A DNA stretch of 12,938 nt from Ruminococcus sp. (lineage in GTDB: Bacteria > Bacillota > Clostridia > Oscillospirales > Acutalibacteraceae). The notes beneath the pieces were generated by a model, which was not told the DNA's origin, did not search any database, and saw only the letters and a list, made by a program, of their open reading frames with translations. The DNA is taken from contig JAMPAE010000024.1 in the NCBI GenBank assembly GCA_023667385.1, positions 1-12,938 on the forward strand. The letters run 5' to 3'. A program made the translations under genes and the position numbers. This document shows, in pieces, positions 7,742 through 12,938 of the stretch (position 1 is its first letter; each line of letters opens with the position of its first letter).

Positions 7742-7758
7742 ATTATACTGTTAGTATA
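7742..7758 (-). promoter_or_regulatory. -10 region and 6-3-6 inverted repeat upstream of the ABC exporter operon
   Basis: The minus strand carries TATAAT (7747-7742), a consensus -10, overlapped by a perfect dyad TATACT-AAC-AGTATA (7758-7744). At the right distance upstream only a poor -35 (TTTTCT) is found. A consensus -10 with a poor -35 and an overlapping dyad is what a regulated promoter often looks like. An alternative -10 is the TATACT arm itself, with TTGTGC 17 bp upstream inside the terminator stem. The LytTR regulator encoded next door is a candidate binder; this is inference. Confidence 0.45.
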
Positions 7759-7759
7759 C

Positions 7760-7803
7760 AAAAAAGAAAAGTGACGCACAATAGCCGTTGTCTATCGTGC
7801 GTC
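7760..7803 (-). terminator. Intrinsic terminator of the two-component operon
   Basis: GACGCACGATAG pairs with CTATTGTGCGTC (12 bp with one G-U pair) across a 7-nt loop, followed on the minus strand by ACTTTTCTTTTTT. It lies about 38 bp after the response regulator stop and separates that unit from the ABC exporter operon. Confidence 0.88.
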
Positions 7804-7841
7804 GAATTTTGTCTATTTGGTGAAATCGGTGAAATAATTTT

Positions 7842-8576
7842 TCATATCACTTGCATACCGAGCTCTTTGAGTTTTTTGAGCAGCTCATCATAATGATAAC
7901 GAGAAACAGGAATGGCTTGCTCACAGCCACGCAGCTTGACTTCGTAAAGCTGCCGCCCTGCGTCACGCACCGTTTGAACACGATAAAGCGAAATCAGAAA
8001 CGACTGATGACTCAGGAAAAAGCCGTGTTCTTCAAGCATTTGCTCAAGCTCATGCATGGTATAGCCTGAAATGCAGAGTGTTTCTTCAACCGTGTGCATA
8101 TAATTTTTCCTGTGCAGGCGTTCAATATAGCAAATATCACGCACATCAAGGATTTTATAGCCCTGCTGAAGCCTAAACATCAGCTTTGACGAACGCTGAC
8201 CTGAAAACTGCCTGAGCCTGCGGCGTACCTGCTCAATTGTCTGTTCCAGCTTCACGGGATTAATCGGCTTTGTCAGGAAATTCACGGGCTGAAAGTTATA
8301 TCCGTCAATGGCATATGATGAATGCCCTGTCAGAAACACAATCATAAGATTGGGATATTCCTCACGAAGCCGTTCGGCAACGGAAAAGCCCGTTACCTCA
8401 TTCAGCTCAATGTCAAGAAACAGCAAATCGGCTGAACCGTTTTGCAAAAACTCAAAAAGCTGACTGCTGTTTGAAAAATCGCCGACAATTTCAATTTCAG
8501 GATAAGCTTCAAGCGCTGTGCTTGCCGCAAGACGTGAGTTTGCGTCATCATCCAAAATTAATGTCTGAATCGTCAT
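7842..8576 (-). CDS. LytTR-family response regulator
   Basis: A 244-residue response regulator with an N-terminal receiver domain (1-125) and a C-terminal LytTR DNA-binding domain (about 134-240). The receiver has the acidic pocket LDDD (8-11), phospho-acceptor Asp55 in LLFLDIEL, Thr83 and Lys103 in LTKP. The LytTR part shows the family pattern: ICYIERLHRKNYMHTV, ISGYTMHELEQML, FFLSHQSFLISLYRV and IPVSRYHYDEL. It is the AgrA/ComE/LytR type that binds paired direct repeats upstream of target promoters. The ATG overlaps the kinase stop as ATGA, with a strong GGAGG 7 nt upstream. Likely targets are its own operon or the exporter operon directly downstream, inferred from position. Confidence 0.95.
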   Translation of the reverse strand: MTIQTLILDDDANSRLAASTALEAYPEIEIVGDFSNSSQLFEFLQNGSADLLFLDIELNEVTGFSVAERLREEYPNLMIVFLTGHSSYAIDGYNFQPVNFLTKPINPVKLEQTIEQVRRRLRQFSGQRSSKLMFRLQQGYKILDVRDICYIERLHRKNYMHTVEETLCISGYTMHELEQMLEEHGFFLSHQSFLISLYRVQTVRDAGRQLYEVKLRGCEQAIPVSRYHYDELLKKLKELGMQVI

Positions 8577-9844
8577 TGCTTCTCCTCCCCCGGATTTATG
8601 TCTAACCTCACCTTATTCGGTATGTTCACAACAAAGCGGATTTTGTCATCCTCAAATTCAGGGTATATCCTGCCGCCGTACCTTTCAACAGTGCGCAAAA
8701 TCATGCTGAGACCGATTCCGTCATGGTTCTTTTTTGTTGAATAGCCGGGCTCAAAAACACGTGCAATCCTGTTCGGATCACCGTTAAAACGGTTTTCGGA
8801 AATTATCACCGTGTTGCCGCAGCGCTTGAAAATGCTCAGCCTGATTCCATGAGCTCTGTCCTCATCGGTTTGCAAAGCGTCAATTGCATTTTGCAAAAGG
8901 TTGCCGATAATTTTGTTGCACTCAAAGCCGTTGCACAAAATGTCTTCCATGTCATAGGTAATGTGATAAAGAATATCCGAGCCGTGAAGCCGTGCTTCTT
9001 CTCTCATGTTATATAGCATTGAGCCAACAACCGCATCGCTGACAGGCATGATGTCATTGACGTCTGCCGCTTCGGAAACCAGTTTTTTGATGTATTGCTG
9101 ACATTCGTCATATTTACCGCTGCTGACAAGACCTGAAACCGCATGAAGATGCAGGTTGAAATCATGACGCTGAGAACGGATTGTGTTCATGTAATCACGG
9201 GATTCCTTTTGCCAGCGTGTCAGCGCCTCGTTGAGCATGGCTGCATTCAGGCGTTCAACAATCTCTTTCTGAAGCCAAAGTGAAAGCAAAAACAGCACAA
9301 CGAATGCGCAGCTCATCACAATTGCCGAAACAACGCTCATCTGCCTTGCCGCAATTGAAACAGCAGCCTCAACAGCAACCGCAAAGCACGGCACACAGCT
9401 TATCAGCCAATATTGCGGCTTTTTTTCCGTTTCAAAATCCGTCGTTTTAACAATTGGGCGGTTTTGCTTTTCAATGCTTATCGGAATCATTGCAATGCAC
9501 AAAAGCAGCGCAGACGGATACACTGCATATTTCCACACATCGCCGTCGCAAAGACACAGCGGAAGCATGATTGCATCGAAGCCGAGGAACATACAAAACT
9601 CAGGCAGCAGAATTTTTCTTAAACGGCAGGCAGCATCATAAACAAGGCACGCAAGCTGACCGAGCAGCAATGCACACAAAAATGCTCCGTTTGACCAAAA
9701 CATCACAAGCACACCATATGCCGATGCACCAACCGCAGCACAAATCAAAATGCGCACAATGTGTGAATCCTTTTCATGAAACCAAAATTCAGAAAAAAGT
9801 GCGCCCGCCGCAAGATTTATCAATAAGGTTAACCATATAAACAT
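8573..9844 (-). CDS. GHKL-type membrane sensor histidine kinase
   Basis: A 423-residue sensor kinase. The first 215 or so residues form about six or seven membrane helices with hardly any extracellular domain, as in AgrC-like peptide or small-ligand sensors. A short coiled linker leads to the phospho-acceptor H-box SQRHDFNLHLHA, then the N-box NLLQNAIDAL and a GYSTKKNHDGIGLSM ATP-lid motif, i.e. the SpoOB-like/GHKL fold with HATPase_c_5. The membrane part has about 11 cysteines, including CLC and CVPC. The reading frame is open upstream to 9928, but the ATG at 9844 has GGAG at the right spacing and the first membrane helix begins directly after it (MFIWLTLLI). The promoter start near 9871 also lies downstream of 9928, so the longer form is unlikely. 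It pairs with the LytTR regulator through an ATGA overlap. Confidence 0.93.
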   Translation of the reverse strand: MFIWLTLLINLAAGALFSEFWFHEKDSHIVRILICAAVGASAYGVLVMFWSNGAFLCALLLGQLACLVYDAACRLRKILLPEFCMFLGFDAIMLPLCLCDGDVWKYAVYPSALLLCIAMIPISIEKQNRPIVKTTDFETEKKPQYWLISCVPCFAVAVEAAVSIAARQMSVVSAIVMSCAFVVLFLLSLWLQKEIVERLNAAMLNEALTRWQKESRDYMNTIRSQRHDFNLHLHAVSGLVSSGKYDECQQYIKKLVSEAADVNDIMPVSDAVVGSMLYNMREEARLHGSDILYHITYDMEDILCNGFECNKIIGNLLQNAIDALQTDEDRAHGIRLSIFKRCGNTVIISENRFNGDPNRIARVFEPGYSTKKNHDGIGLSMILRTVERYGGRIYPEFEDDKIRFVVNIPNKVRLDINPGEEKQ

Positions 9845-9852
9845 TATCGTAT

Positions 9853-9856
9853 CTCC
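9853..9856 (-). promoter_or_regulatory. Ribosome binding site fixing the kinase start at 9844
   Basis: GGAG lies 8 nt before the ATG at 9844. The longer in-frame ATG at 9928 has no such site and precedes the predicted transcription start. Confidence 0.7.
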
Positions 9857-9877
9857 GTTTTGGGATTTTTCACGGGT

Positions 9878-9906
9878 ATTATATAACAAATTTAAAATAA
9901 ATACAA
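9878..9906 (-). promoter_or_regulatory. Sigma-A-like promoter of the two-component operon
   Basis: The minus strand reads TTGTAT (9906-9901), a 17-bp spacer, then TATAAT (9883-9878), a full-consensus -10. The predicted start is about 9871, giving a leader of about 27 nt before the kinase ATG. Confidence 0.8.
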
Positions 9907-9955
9907 GACTGACGCTCGCTCGTAACAAGCGAAATCATCTTTTGGCAAAAAATCC

Positions 9956-9984
9956 TTGACAAGTGCGTTATTTAGTGTTACTAT
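9956..9984 (+). promoter_or_regulatory. Sigma-A-like promoter of the thiamine transport operon
   Basis: TTGACA (consensus -35), a 17-bp spacer and TACTAT (-10). The predicted start is about 9991, just 5' of the TPP riboswitch. It is divergent from the kinase promoter, with 49 bp between the two -35 elements. Confidence 0.85.
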
Positions 9985-10003
9985 GAAGTCAGCCAATTGA
10001 ATA

Positions 10004-10092
10004 CAGGGGGGCTGATGAAATTCGGCTGAGATTAAGACTGCTTCGTCTTTGACCCTTAACCTGATTCGGGTAATGCCGACGTAGGAAGTTAA
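10004..10092 (+). ncRNA. TPP riboswitch (THI element)
   Basis: The leader carries the conserved THI-box blocks in order: the GGGGGGCTGATGA start, CTGAGA at 10026-10031, a variable hairpin AAGAC/GTCTT with loop TGCTTC, ACCC at 10052-10055, ACCTGAT at 10059-10065, GGGTAATGCC at 10068-10077 and GACGTAGGAAGTT to 10090. These form the pyrimidine- and pyrophosphate-sensing arms that bind thiamine pyrophosphate. It sits between a consensus promoter and an intrinsic terminator, ahead of thiamine-related transport genes, so control by transcription attenuation is expected: high TPP favours termination. Confidence 0.97.
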
Positions 10093-10106
10093 AACAAATG
10101 CTTTTT

Positions 10107-10137
10107 CGCCGTGGGTTCCCACGGCGATTATTTTTTT
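10107..10137 (+). terminator. Intrinsic terminator, riboswitch expression platform
   Basis: CGCCGTGGG and CCCACGGCG form a perfect 9-bp GC-rich arm pair (8 bp with a GTTC tetraloop in practice), followed by ATTATTTTTTT. It is placed 15 nt after the riboswitch and about 100 bp before the first gene, which is the classic arrangement for TPP-controlled attenuation. Confidence 0.92.
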
Positions 10138-10238
10138 GACAACATTGTCACAATTAACTTGCAGGTTGTATCTTGGCGAAAATTAAACGCCGCAAAAAAT
10201 TCAATGCGGTAAAGTCTTATTTTTAGGAGGAATTTCCC

Positions 10239-10538
10239 ATGACAGCAAGTGTTGCAATTCAGGTTTTGCCTGAAACACCAAATGATGATGAGCTCATCAG
10301 AATCGTTGACGAGGTCATTGATTACATCAAAAGCACAGGCCTCAACTATTATGTCGGCCCGTTTGAAACAACCATTGAGGGCGATGATTATGATCAGCTT
10401 CTTGACATTATCAAGGAATGTCAGAAAGTTGCAATCAATGCAGGTTGTCCGTCCGTTTCGGCCTATGTTAAAATCGCATATAAGCCGGAGGGTGGTGTGT
10501 TGACAATTGACAAAAAAGTTACAAAACACCATCAGTAA
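10239..10538 (+). CDS. Thiamine-binding (MTH1187/YkoF-family, Thiamine_BP) protein
   Basis: A 99-residue protein of the Thiamine_BP (MTH1187/YkoF-like, former DUF77) family, with a ferredoxin-like alpha/beta fold of the family's usual length. Characteristic segments are ASVAIQVLPETPNDDE, IVDEVIDYIKSTGLNYYVGP, FETTIEGDDYDQLLDIIKE and the C-terminal SAYVKIAYKPEGGVLTIDKK. No signal peptide is seen, so it acts in the cytoplasm, where relatives bind thiamine or its hydroxymethylpyrimidine part. AGGAGG lies 8 nt before the ATG. It is the first gene of the TPP-controlled operon, and its last 32 bases overlap the permease start. Family and pathway are secure; the exact ligand is not. Confidence 0.9.
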   Translation: MTASVAIQVLPETPNDDELIRIVDEVIDYIKSTGLNYYVGPFETTIEGDDYDQLLDIIKECQKVAINAGCPSVSAYVKIAYKPEGGVLTIDKKVTKHHQ

Positions 10539-11280
10539 GCTTGCTCCGTTCATTTCAATCGCCGTCATTTTCATCATCTGGCTGTTTGTGAGCGAGGGCG
10601 GCTTCGTTCCCGCCTATATGCTCCCCTCACCCGTTGATGTTGTCAAAGCGTTCATCAATGACCTGCCGATTCTTTTTCATCATGCGGCGGTCACGCTTCA
10701 AGAGGCAGTCTATGGACTTTTAATCGGCATTCTGCTTGCATTTTTGATTGCAACGCTGATGGATAGGTTCCCATTTTTATATAAAGCGGTCTACCCTCTG
10801 CTGGTTATCACTCAGACGATTCCGACAATTGCCATTGCACCGCTGCTGGTGCTTTGGATGGGGTTTGAAATGGCGCCGAAAATTGCGCTGGTTGTGATCA
10901 CAACGTTTTTCCCAATCACAATTTCGCTTTTGGACGGCTATCAAAGCGCTGATGCAGATGCGGTGAATTTAATCCGCAGCATGGGCGGCGGCAGGCTCAG
11001 AATCTTCCGCTATATCAAGCTTCCCTCTGCAATGAGCCACTTCTTTTCGGGGCTGAAGGTTTCTGCGTCATATGCAATTGTGGGCGCAGTAATTTCCGAA
11101 TGGCTCGGCGGATTTGAGGGGCTTGGAGTTTATATGACAAGGGTCAAAAAAGCCTATGCATTTGACAAAATGTTTGCGGTAATCATCTTCATTTCGGTCA
11201 TCAGTCTGCTTCTGATGCTTGGCATTTCACTGCTTCGCTCTGCGTGTATGCCATGGGAGAAAAGGCGCAGAAAATCGTGA
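10507..11280 (+). CDS. thiX: ABC transporter permease for thiamine precursor (ThiX-like)
   Basis: A 257-residue BPD_transp_1 permease of the SsuC/TauC/ThiX group, with about six membrane helices. The EAA-type loop that contacts the ATPase is visible as AVNLIRSMGGGRLRIFRYIKLP. The C-terminus is basic (EKRRRKS). The start is TTG at 10507. An in-frame TGA at 10501 rules out anything longer, and no other start codon precedes the first helix (IAVIFIIWLFV). The ribosome binding site GGAGG (10488-10492) is 14 nt away, longer than ideal, so translation may depend on coupling with the preceding gene, which it overlaps by 32 bp. Together with the ThiY- and ThiZ-like genes downstream it forms a three-part importer. 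The symbol rests on context; the nitrate/sulfonate/taurine permeases have similar sequence. Confidence 0.88.
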   Translation: MTKKLQNTISKLAPFISIAVIFIIWLFVSEGGFVPAYMLPSPVDVVKAFINDLPILFHHAAVTLQEAVYGLLIGILLAFLIATLMDRFPFLYKAVYPLLVITQTIPTIAIAPLLVLWMGFEMAPKIALVVITTFFPITISLLDGYQSADADAVNLIRSMGGGRLRIFRYIKLPSAMSHFFSGLKVSASYAIVGAVISEWLGGFEGLGVYMTRVKKAYAFDKMFAVIIFISVISLLLMLGISLLRSACMPWEKRRRKS

Positions 11281-11327
11281 CTTTTCATTATAATATGATT
11301 GCGCCCAAGGATTTCGCAAACTCAAGT

Positions 11328-11369
11328 GATACACAACAGAAAAAACAACATAATAAAGGAGATACACAA
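11328..11369 (+). repeat. 9-bp direct repeat flanking the thiY ribosome binding site
   Basis: GATACACAA occurs at 11328-11336 and again at 11361-11369, the second copy ending on the first base of the ATG. The 88-bp gap between the permease and the binding protein gene otherwise holds only an AT-rich stretch and GGAG at 11358-11361. Chance is possible. Confidence 0.4.
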
Positions 11370-12373
11370 TGAAAAAGTTAATCGCAGCACTTCTTGCTGT
11401 TACACTTGTTTTCACCCTTGCTGCCTGCTCCGGCGGCAAAACCGATGACACGTCAAAAAAAGACATCACTCTTTGCCTTGACTGGACGCCGAACACAAAC
11501 CACACCGGTTTTTATGTTGCGTCCGCAAAGGGTTATTATGAAGAAGCAGGGCTCAACGTTTCAATTGTTCAGCCTGCTGAAAGCAGCGCCTCACTGATGT
11601 GCGCATCAGGCAAGGCACAGTTTGCAATTGAATTTCAGGATACGCTCACTCCGGCTTTCACTCAGGAACAGCCGCTTGACGTGACCGCTGTTGCAGCACT
11701 TCTTCAGCACAACACATCAGGCATCATTTCAAGAAAAGGTGACGGAATCACCTCGCCGAAAGGTCTTGAGGGCAAAACCTATAACACATGGGACAGCCCG
11801 ATTGAGCAGGCAATCATCAAAACCGTCATGGAAAAAGACGGCGGCGATTTCAGCAAGGTTAAGCTTGTTAAGGAAGAAATCTATGACGAAGCAAGCGCAC
11901 TGAAAAACAAAGACGTTGACGCAATTTGGATTTTCTATGCCTGGGGCGGAATTTCAGCAGAGCTGAGAGAAGATTTCGATTTCGACTATTTTGATTTCAT
12001 CAGCTATGACAAAGTGTTTGACTATTACTCACCAATCATCATTGCCAACAACGATTTCCTCAAAAATGACCCCGAAACAGCAAAGGCTTTCCTTGCCGCA
12101 ACCAAAAAGGGCTATGAATATGCAATTGAAAACCCCGAAGATGCGGCAAAAATCCTTGTTGAGGGCGACACAACAGGTTCACTCAATGATTCACTTGAAC
12201 TTGTGACAGCAAGCCAGAAGTGGATTGCCGATCAATATATTGCAGACGCTGAAAGCTGGGGCGTGATTGACCCTGCACGTTGGGACGGCTTTTACTCATG
12301 GCTTTGGGAAAACAAGCTCATTGACGTTGAACTGAAACCGGGCACAGGCTTCACCAACGATTACCTTTCATAA
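11369..12373 (+). CDS. thiY: Thiamine pyrimidine-precursor binding lipoprotein (ThiY-like, NMT1/THI5 family)
   Basis: A 334-residue substrate-binding lipoprotein. The signal peptide ends in lipobox LAAC (Cys20), followed by a short Gly/Lys/Asp linker. The mature part belongs to the NMT1/THI5-like periplasmic binding family: the hallmark LDWTPNTNHTGFYVA begins near residue 36, followed by AKGYYEEAGLNV, ASGKAQFAIEFQDT and the hinge region. B. subtilis-type ThiY proteins bind the salvage pyrimidine N-formyl-aminomethyl-aminopyrimidine; that substrate is expected here but not proven. It is anchored outside the membrane and feeds the ThiX-like permease. GGAG is 7 nt before the ATG. It belongs to the TPP-riboswitch operon, and its stop is 3 nt before the ATPase gene. 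Confidence 0.92.
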   Translation: MKKLIAALLAVTLVFTLAACSGGKTDDTSKKDITLCLDWTPNTNHTGFYVASAKGYYEEAGLNVSIVQPAESSASLMCASGKAQFAIEFQDTLTPAFTQEQPLDVTAVAALLQHNTSGIISRKGDGITSPKGLEGKTYNTWDSPIEQAIIKTVMEKDGGDFSKVKLVKEEIYDEASALKNKDVDAIWIFYAWGGISAELREDFDFDYFDFISYDKVFDYYSPIIIANNDFLKNDPETAKAFLAATKKGYEYAIENPEDAAKILVEGDTTGSLNDSLELVTASQKWIADQYIADAESWGVIDPARWDGFYSWLWENKLIDVELKPGTGFTNDYLS

Positions 12374-12376
12374 GCT

Positions 12377-12938
12377 ATGGGAAATTTAGTCACAGAAAAA
12401 ATCACAAAAGGCTTTGATGATAAAATTATCATTGAGGACATCTCTGTTCACCTTGACGAGGACGAGATTGTTTGCCTGCTCGGCGTGAGCGGAAGCGGAA
12501 AAACAACGCTGTTCAACGTAATTTCAGGCTTAACCGAGCCAAACAGCGGCAAGGTTTTCCTCAACGGAAGCGATGTTACAGGCAAGCCGGGCGAAATCAG
12601 CTATATGCTGCAAAAAGATTTGCTGCTGCCCTATTACACTGTGCTTGACAACGTTTCACTGCCTCTTGTGATAAAATCAGGCATGAAGAAAAAGGACGCC
12701 CGCAAAAAGGCTGCCGATTATTTTGAAACGTTCGGGCTTGCAGGCTATGAGAAAAAATACCCTGCCGAAATGTCGGGCGGTATGCGTCAGAGAGCCGCAC
12801 TGCTCAGGACATACCTTTCATCTGAAGGTGTTGCCCTGCTTGATGAGCCGTTCAGCGCACTTGACAGAATCACAAAAAGCGCAATCCACGTTTGGTACCT
12901 TGACATCATGCAGAAAATCAAGCTTTCAACGCTGTTTA
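12377..12938 (+). CDS. thiZ: ABC transporter ATP-binding protein (ThiZ-like), 3' end beyond window
   Basis: The first 187 codons of an ATPase subunit; the gene runs off the right edge. Motifs in order are Walker A GVSGSGKTT (about 36-44), a Q-loop in SYMLQKDLLLPYYTV, the signature MSGGMRQR and Walker B VALLDEPFSALD, as in the SsuB/TauB/ThiZ group of about 240-260 residues. The ATG at 12377 lies 3 nt after the ThiY stop. No clear ribosome binding site precedes it (CTTTCATAAGCT), so translational coupling to ThiY is likely. It is the energy-supplying part of the importer with the permease and the binding protein. Confidence 0.92.
   Translation, partial: MGNLVTEKITKGFDDKIIIEDISVHLDEDEIVCLLGVSGSGKTTLFNVISGLTEPNSGKVFLNGSDVTGKPGEISYMLQKDLLLPYYTVLDNVSLPLVIKSGMKKKDARKKAADYFETFGLAGYEKKYPAEMSGGMRQRAALLRTYLSSEGVALLDEPFSALDRITKSAIHVWYLDIMQKIKLSTLF

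Noticed and set aside
7724..7755. Pair of LytTR-like boxes (GAAGTTGAA and ACTGTTAGT) 14 bp apart
   Set aside because: Both deviate from the known consensus, the gap is longer than usual, and they lie at or downstream of the -10, so I do not claim them as binding sites.
9845..9928. N-terminal extension of the sensor kinase from an ATG at 9928
   Set aside because: The extension would begin upstream of the predicted transcription start near 9871 and has no ribosome binding site, whereas the ATG at 9844 does.
10190..10209. CCGCA/TGCGG hairpin before the thiamine-binding gene
   Set aside because: Only 5 bp with a 10-nt loop and no direct T tract; the real expression-platform terminator is the 9-bp hairpin at 10107-10137.
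10128..10577. A 149-codon open frame on the minus strand opposite the thiamine-binding gene
   Set aside because: It lies antisense to a well-supported gene with a strong ribosome binding site, and its translation shows no family pattern; it is a frame shadow.
11289..11294. TATAAT just after the permease gene as an internal promoter for thiY
   Set aside because: No -35-like hexamer at 16-18 bp (it reads CGCAGA), and the genes fit a single riboswitch-controlled operon.

Overview
The window looks like a stretch of chromosome from an anaerobic Gram-positive bacterium of the class Clostridia, probably a gut Oscillospiraceae/Ruminococcaceae-type organism. The reasons are moderate GC with AT-rich promoters, strong GGAG/GGAGG ribosome binding sites, LAAC-type lipoboxes, a LytTR/GHKL two-component pair, and a thioredoxin reductase of the kind seen in ferredoxin-based anaerobes. 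The family assignment is inference; no rRNA or other taxonomic marker is present. I see no tRNA, rRNA, CRISPR, insertion sequence or phage gene.

From about 9906 leftwards, every gene lies on the minus strand. A sigma-A-like promoter (9878-9906) drives a GHKL sensor kinase and a LytTR response regulator that overlap by 4 bp. A strong intrinsic terminator (7760-7803) closes that unit. A new unit then starts at an AT-rich promoter region containing a perfect 6-3-6 dyad. It encodes two ABC exporter half-transporters (4-bp overlap), a trigger-factor-like chaperone without a ribosome-binding domain, a small atypical thioredoxin (CVPC active site) and a lipoprotein of unknown function. A weak hairpin (2321-2349) and an extended -10 promoter (2261-2269) follow. 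These lead into a thioredoxin-reductase-like flavoprotein coupled by an ATGA overlap to a PreP-type M16C metallopeptidase, which runs off the left edge. The regulator/exporter/chaperone/thiol-redox/peptidase order hints at an unnamed functional cassette, perhaps for peptide export or response to an exported or toxic peptide. No precursor peptide gene is visible and the link is inference.

To the right, on the plus strand, is a thiamine-precursor uptake operon. It has a near-consensus promoter (9956-9984), a TPP riboswitch (about 10004-10092) and an intrinsic terminator as expression platform (10107-10137). The genes are a Thiamine_BP/MTH1187-family protein, an ABC permease (ThiX-like, TTG start, 32-bp overlap), a ThiY-like lipoprotein substrate-binding protein and a ThiZ-like ATPase truncated by the right edge. 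When TPP is plentiful the leader should fold to allow the terminator; when TPP is scarce the transporter for a thiamine pyrimidine precursor is made.

The most notable observations are the thioredoxin-reductase-like protein with a degraded NADPH-binding motif, the trigger-factor-like protein without its ribosome-docking domain, and the conserved-looking arrangement of these with an exporter pair and a two-component system.
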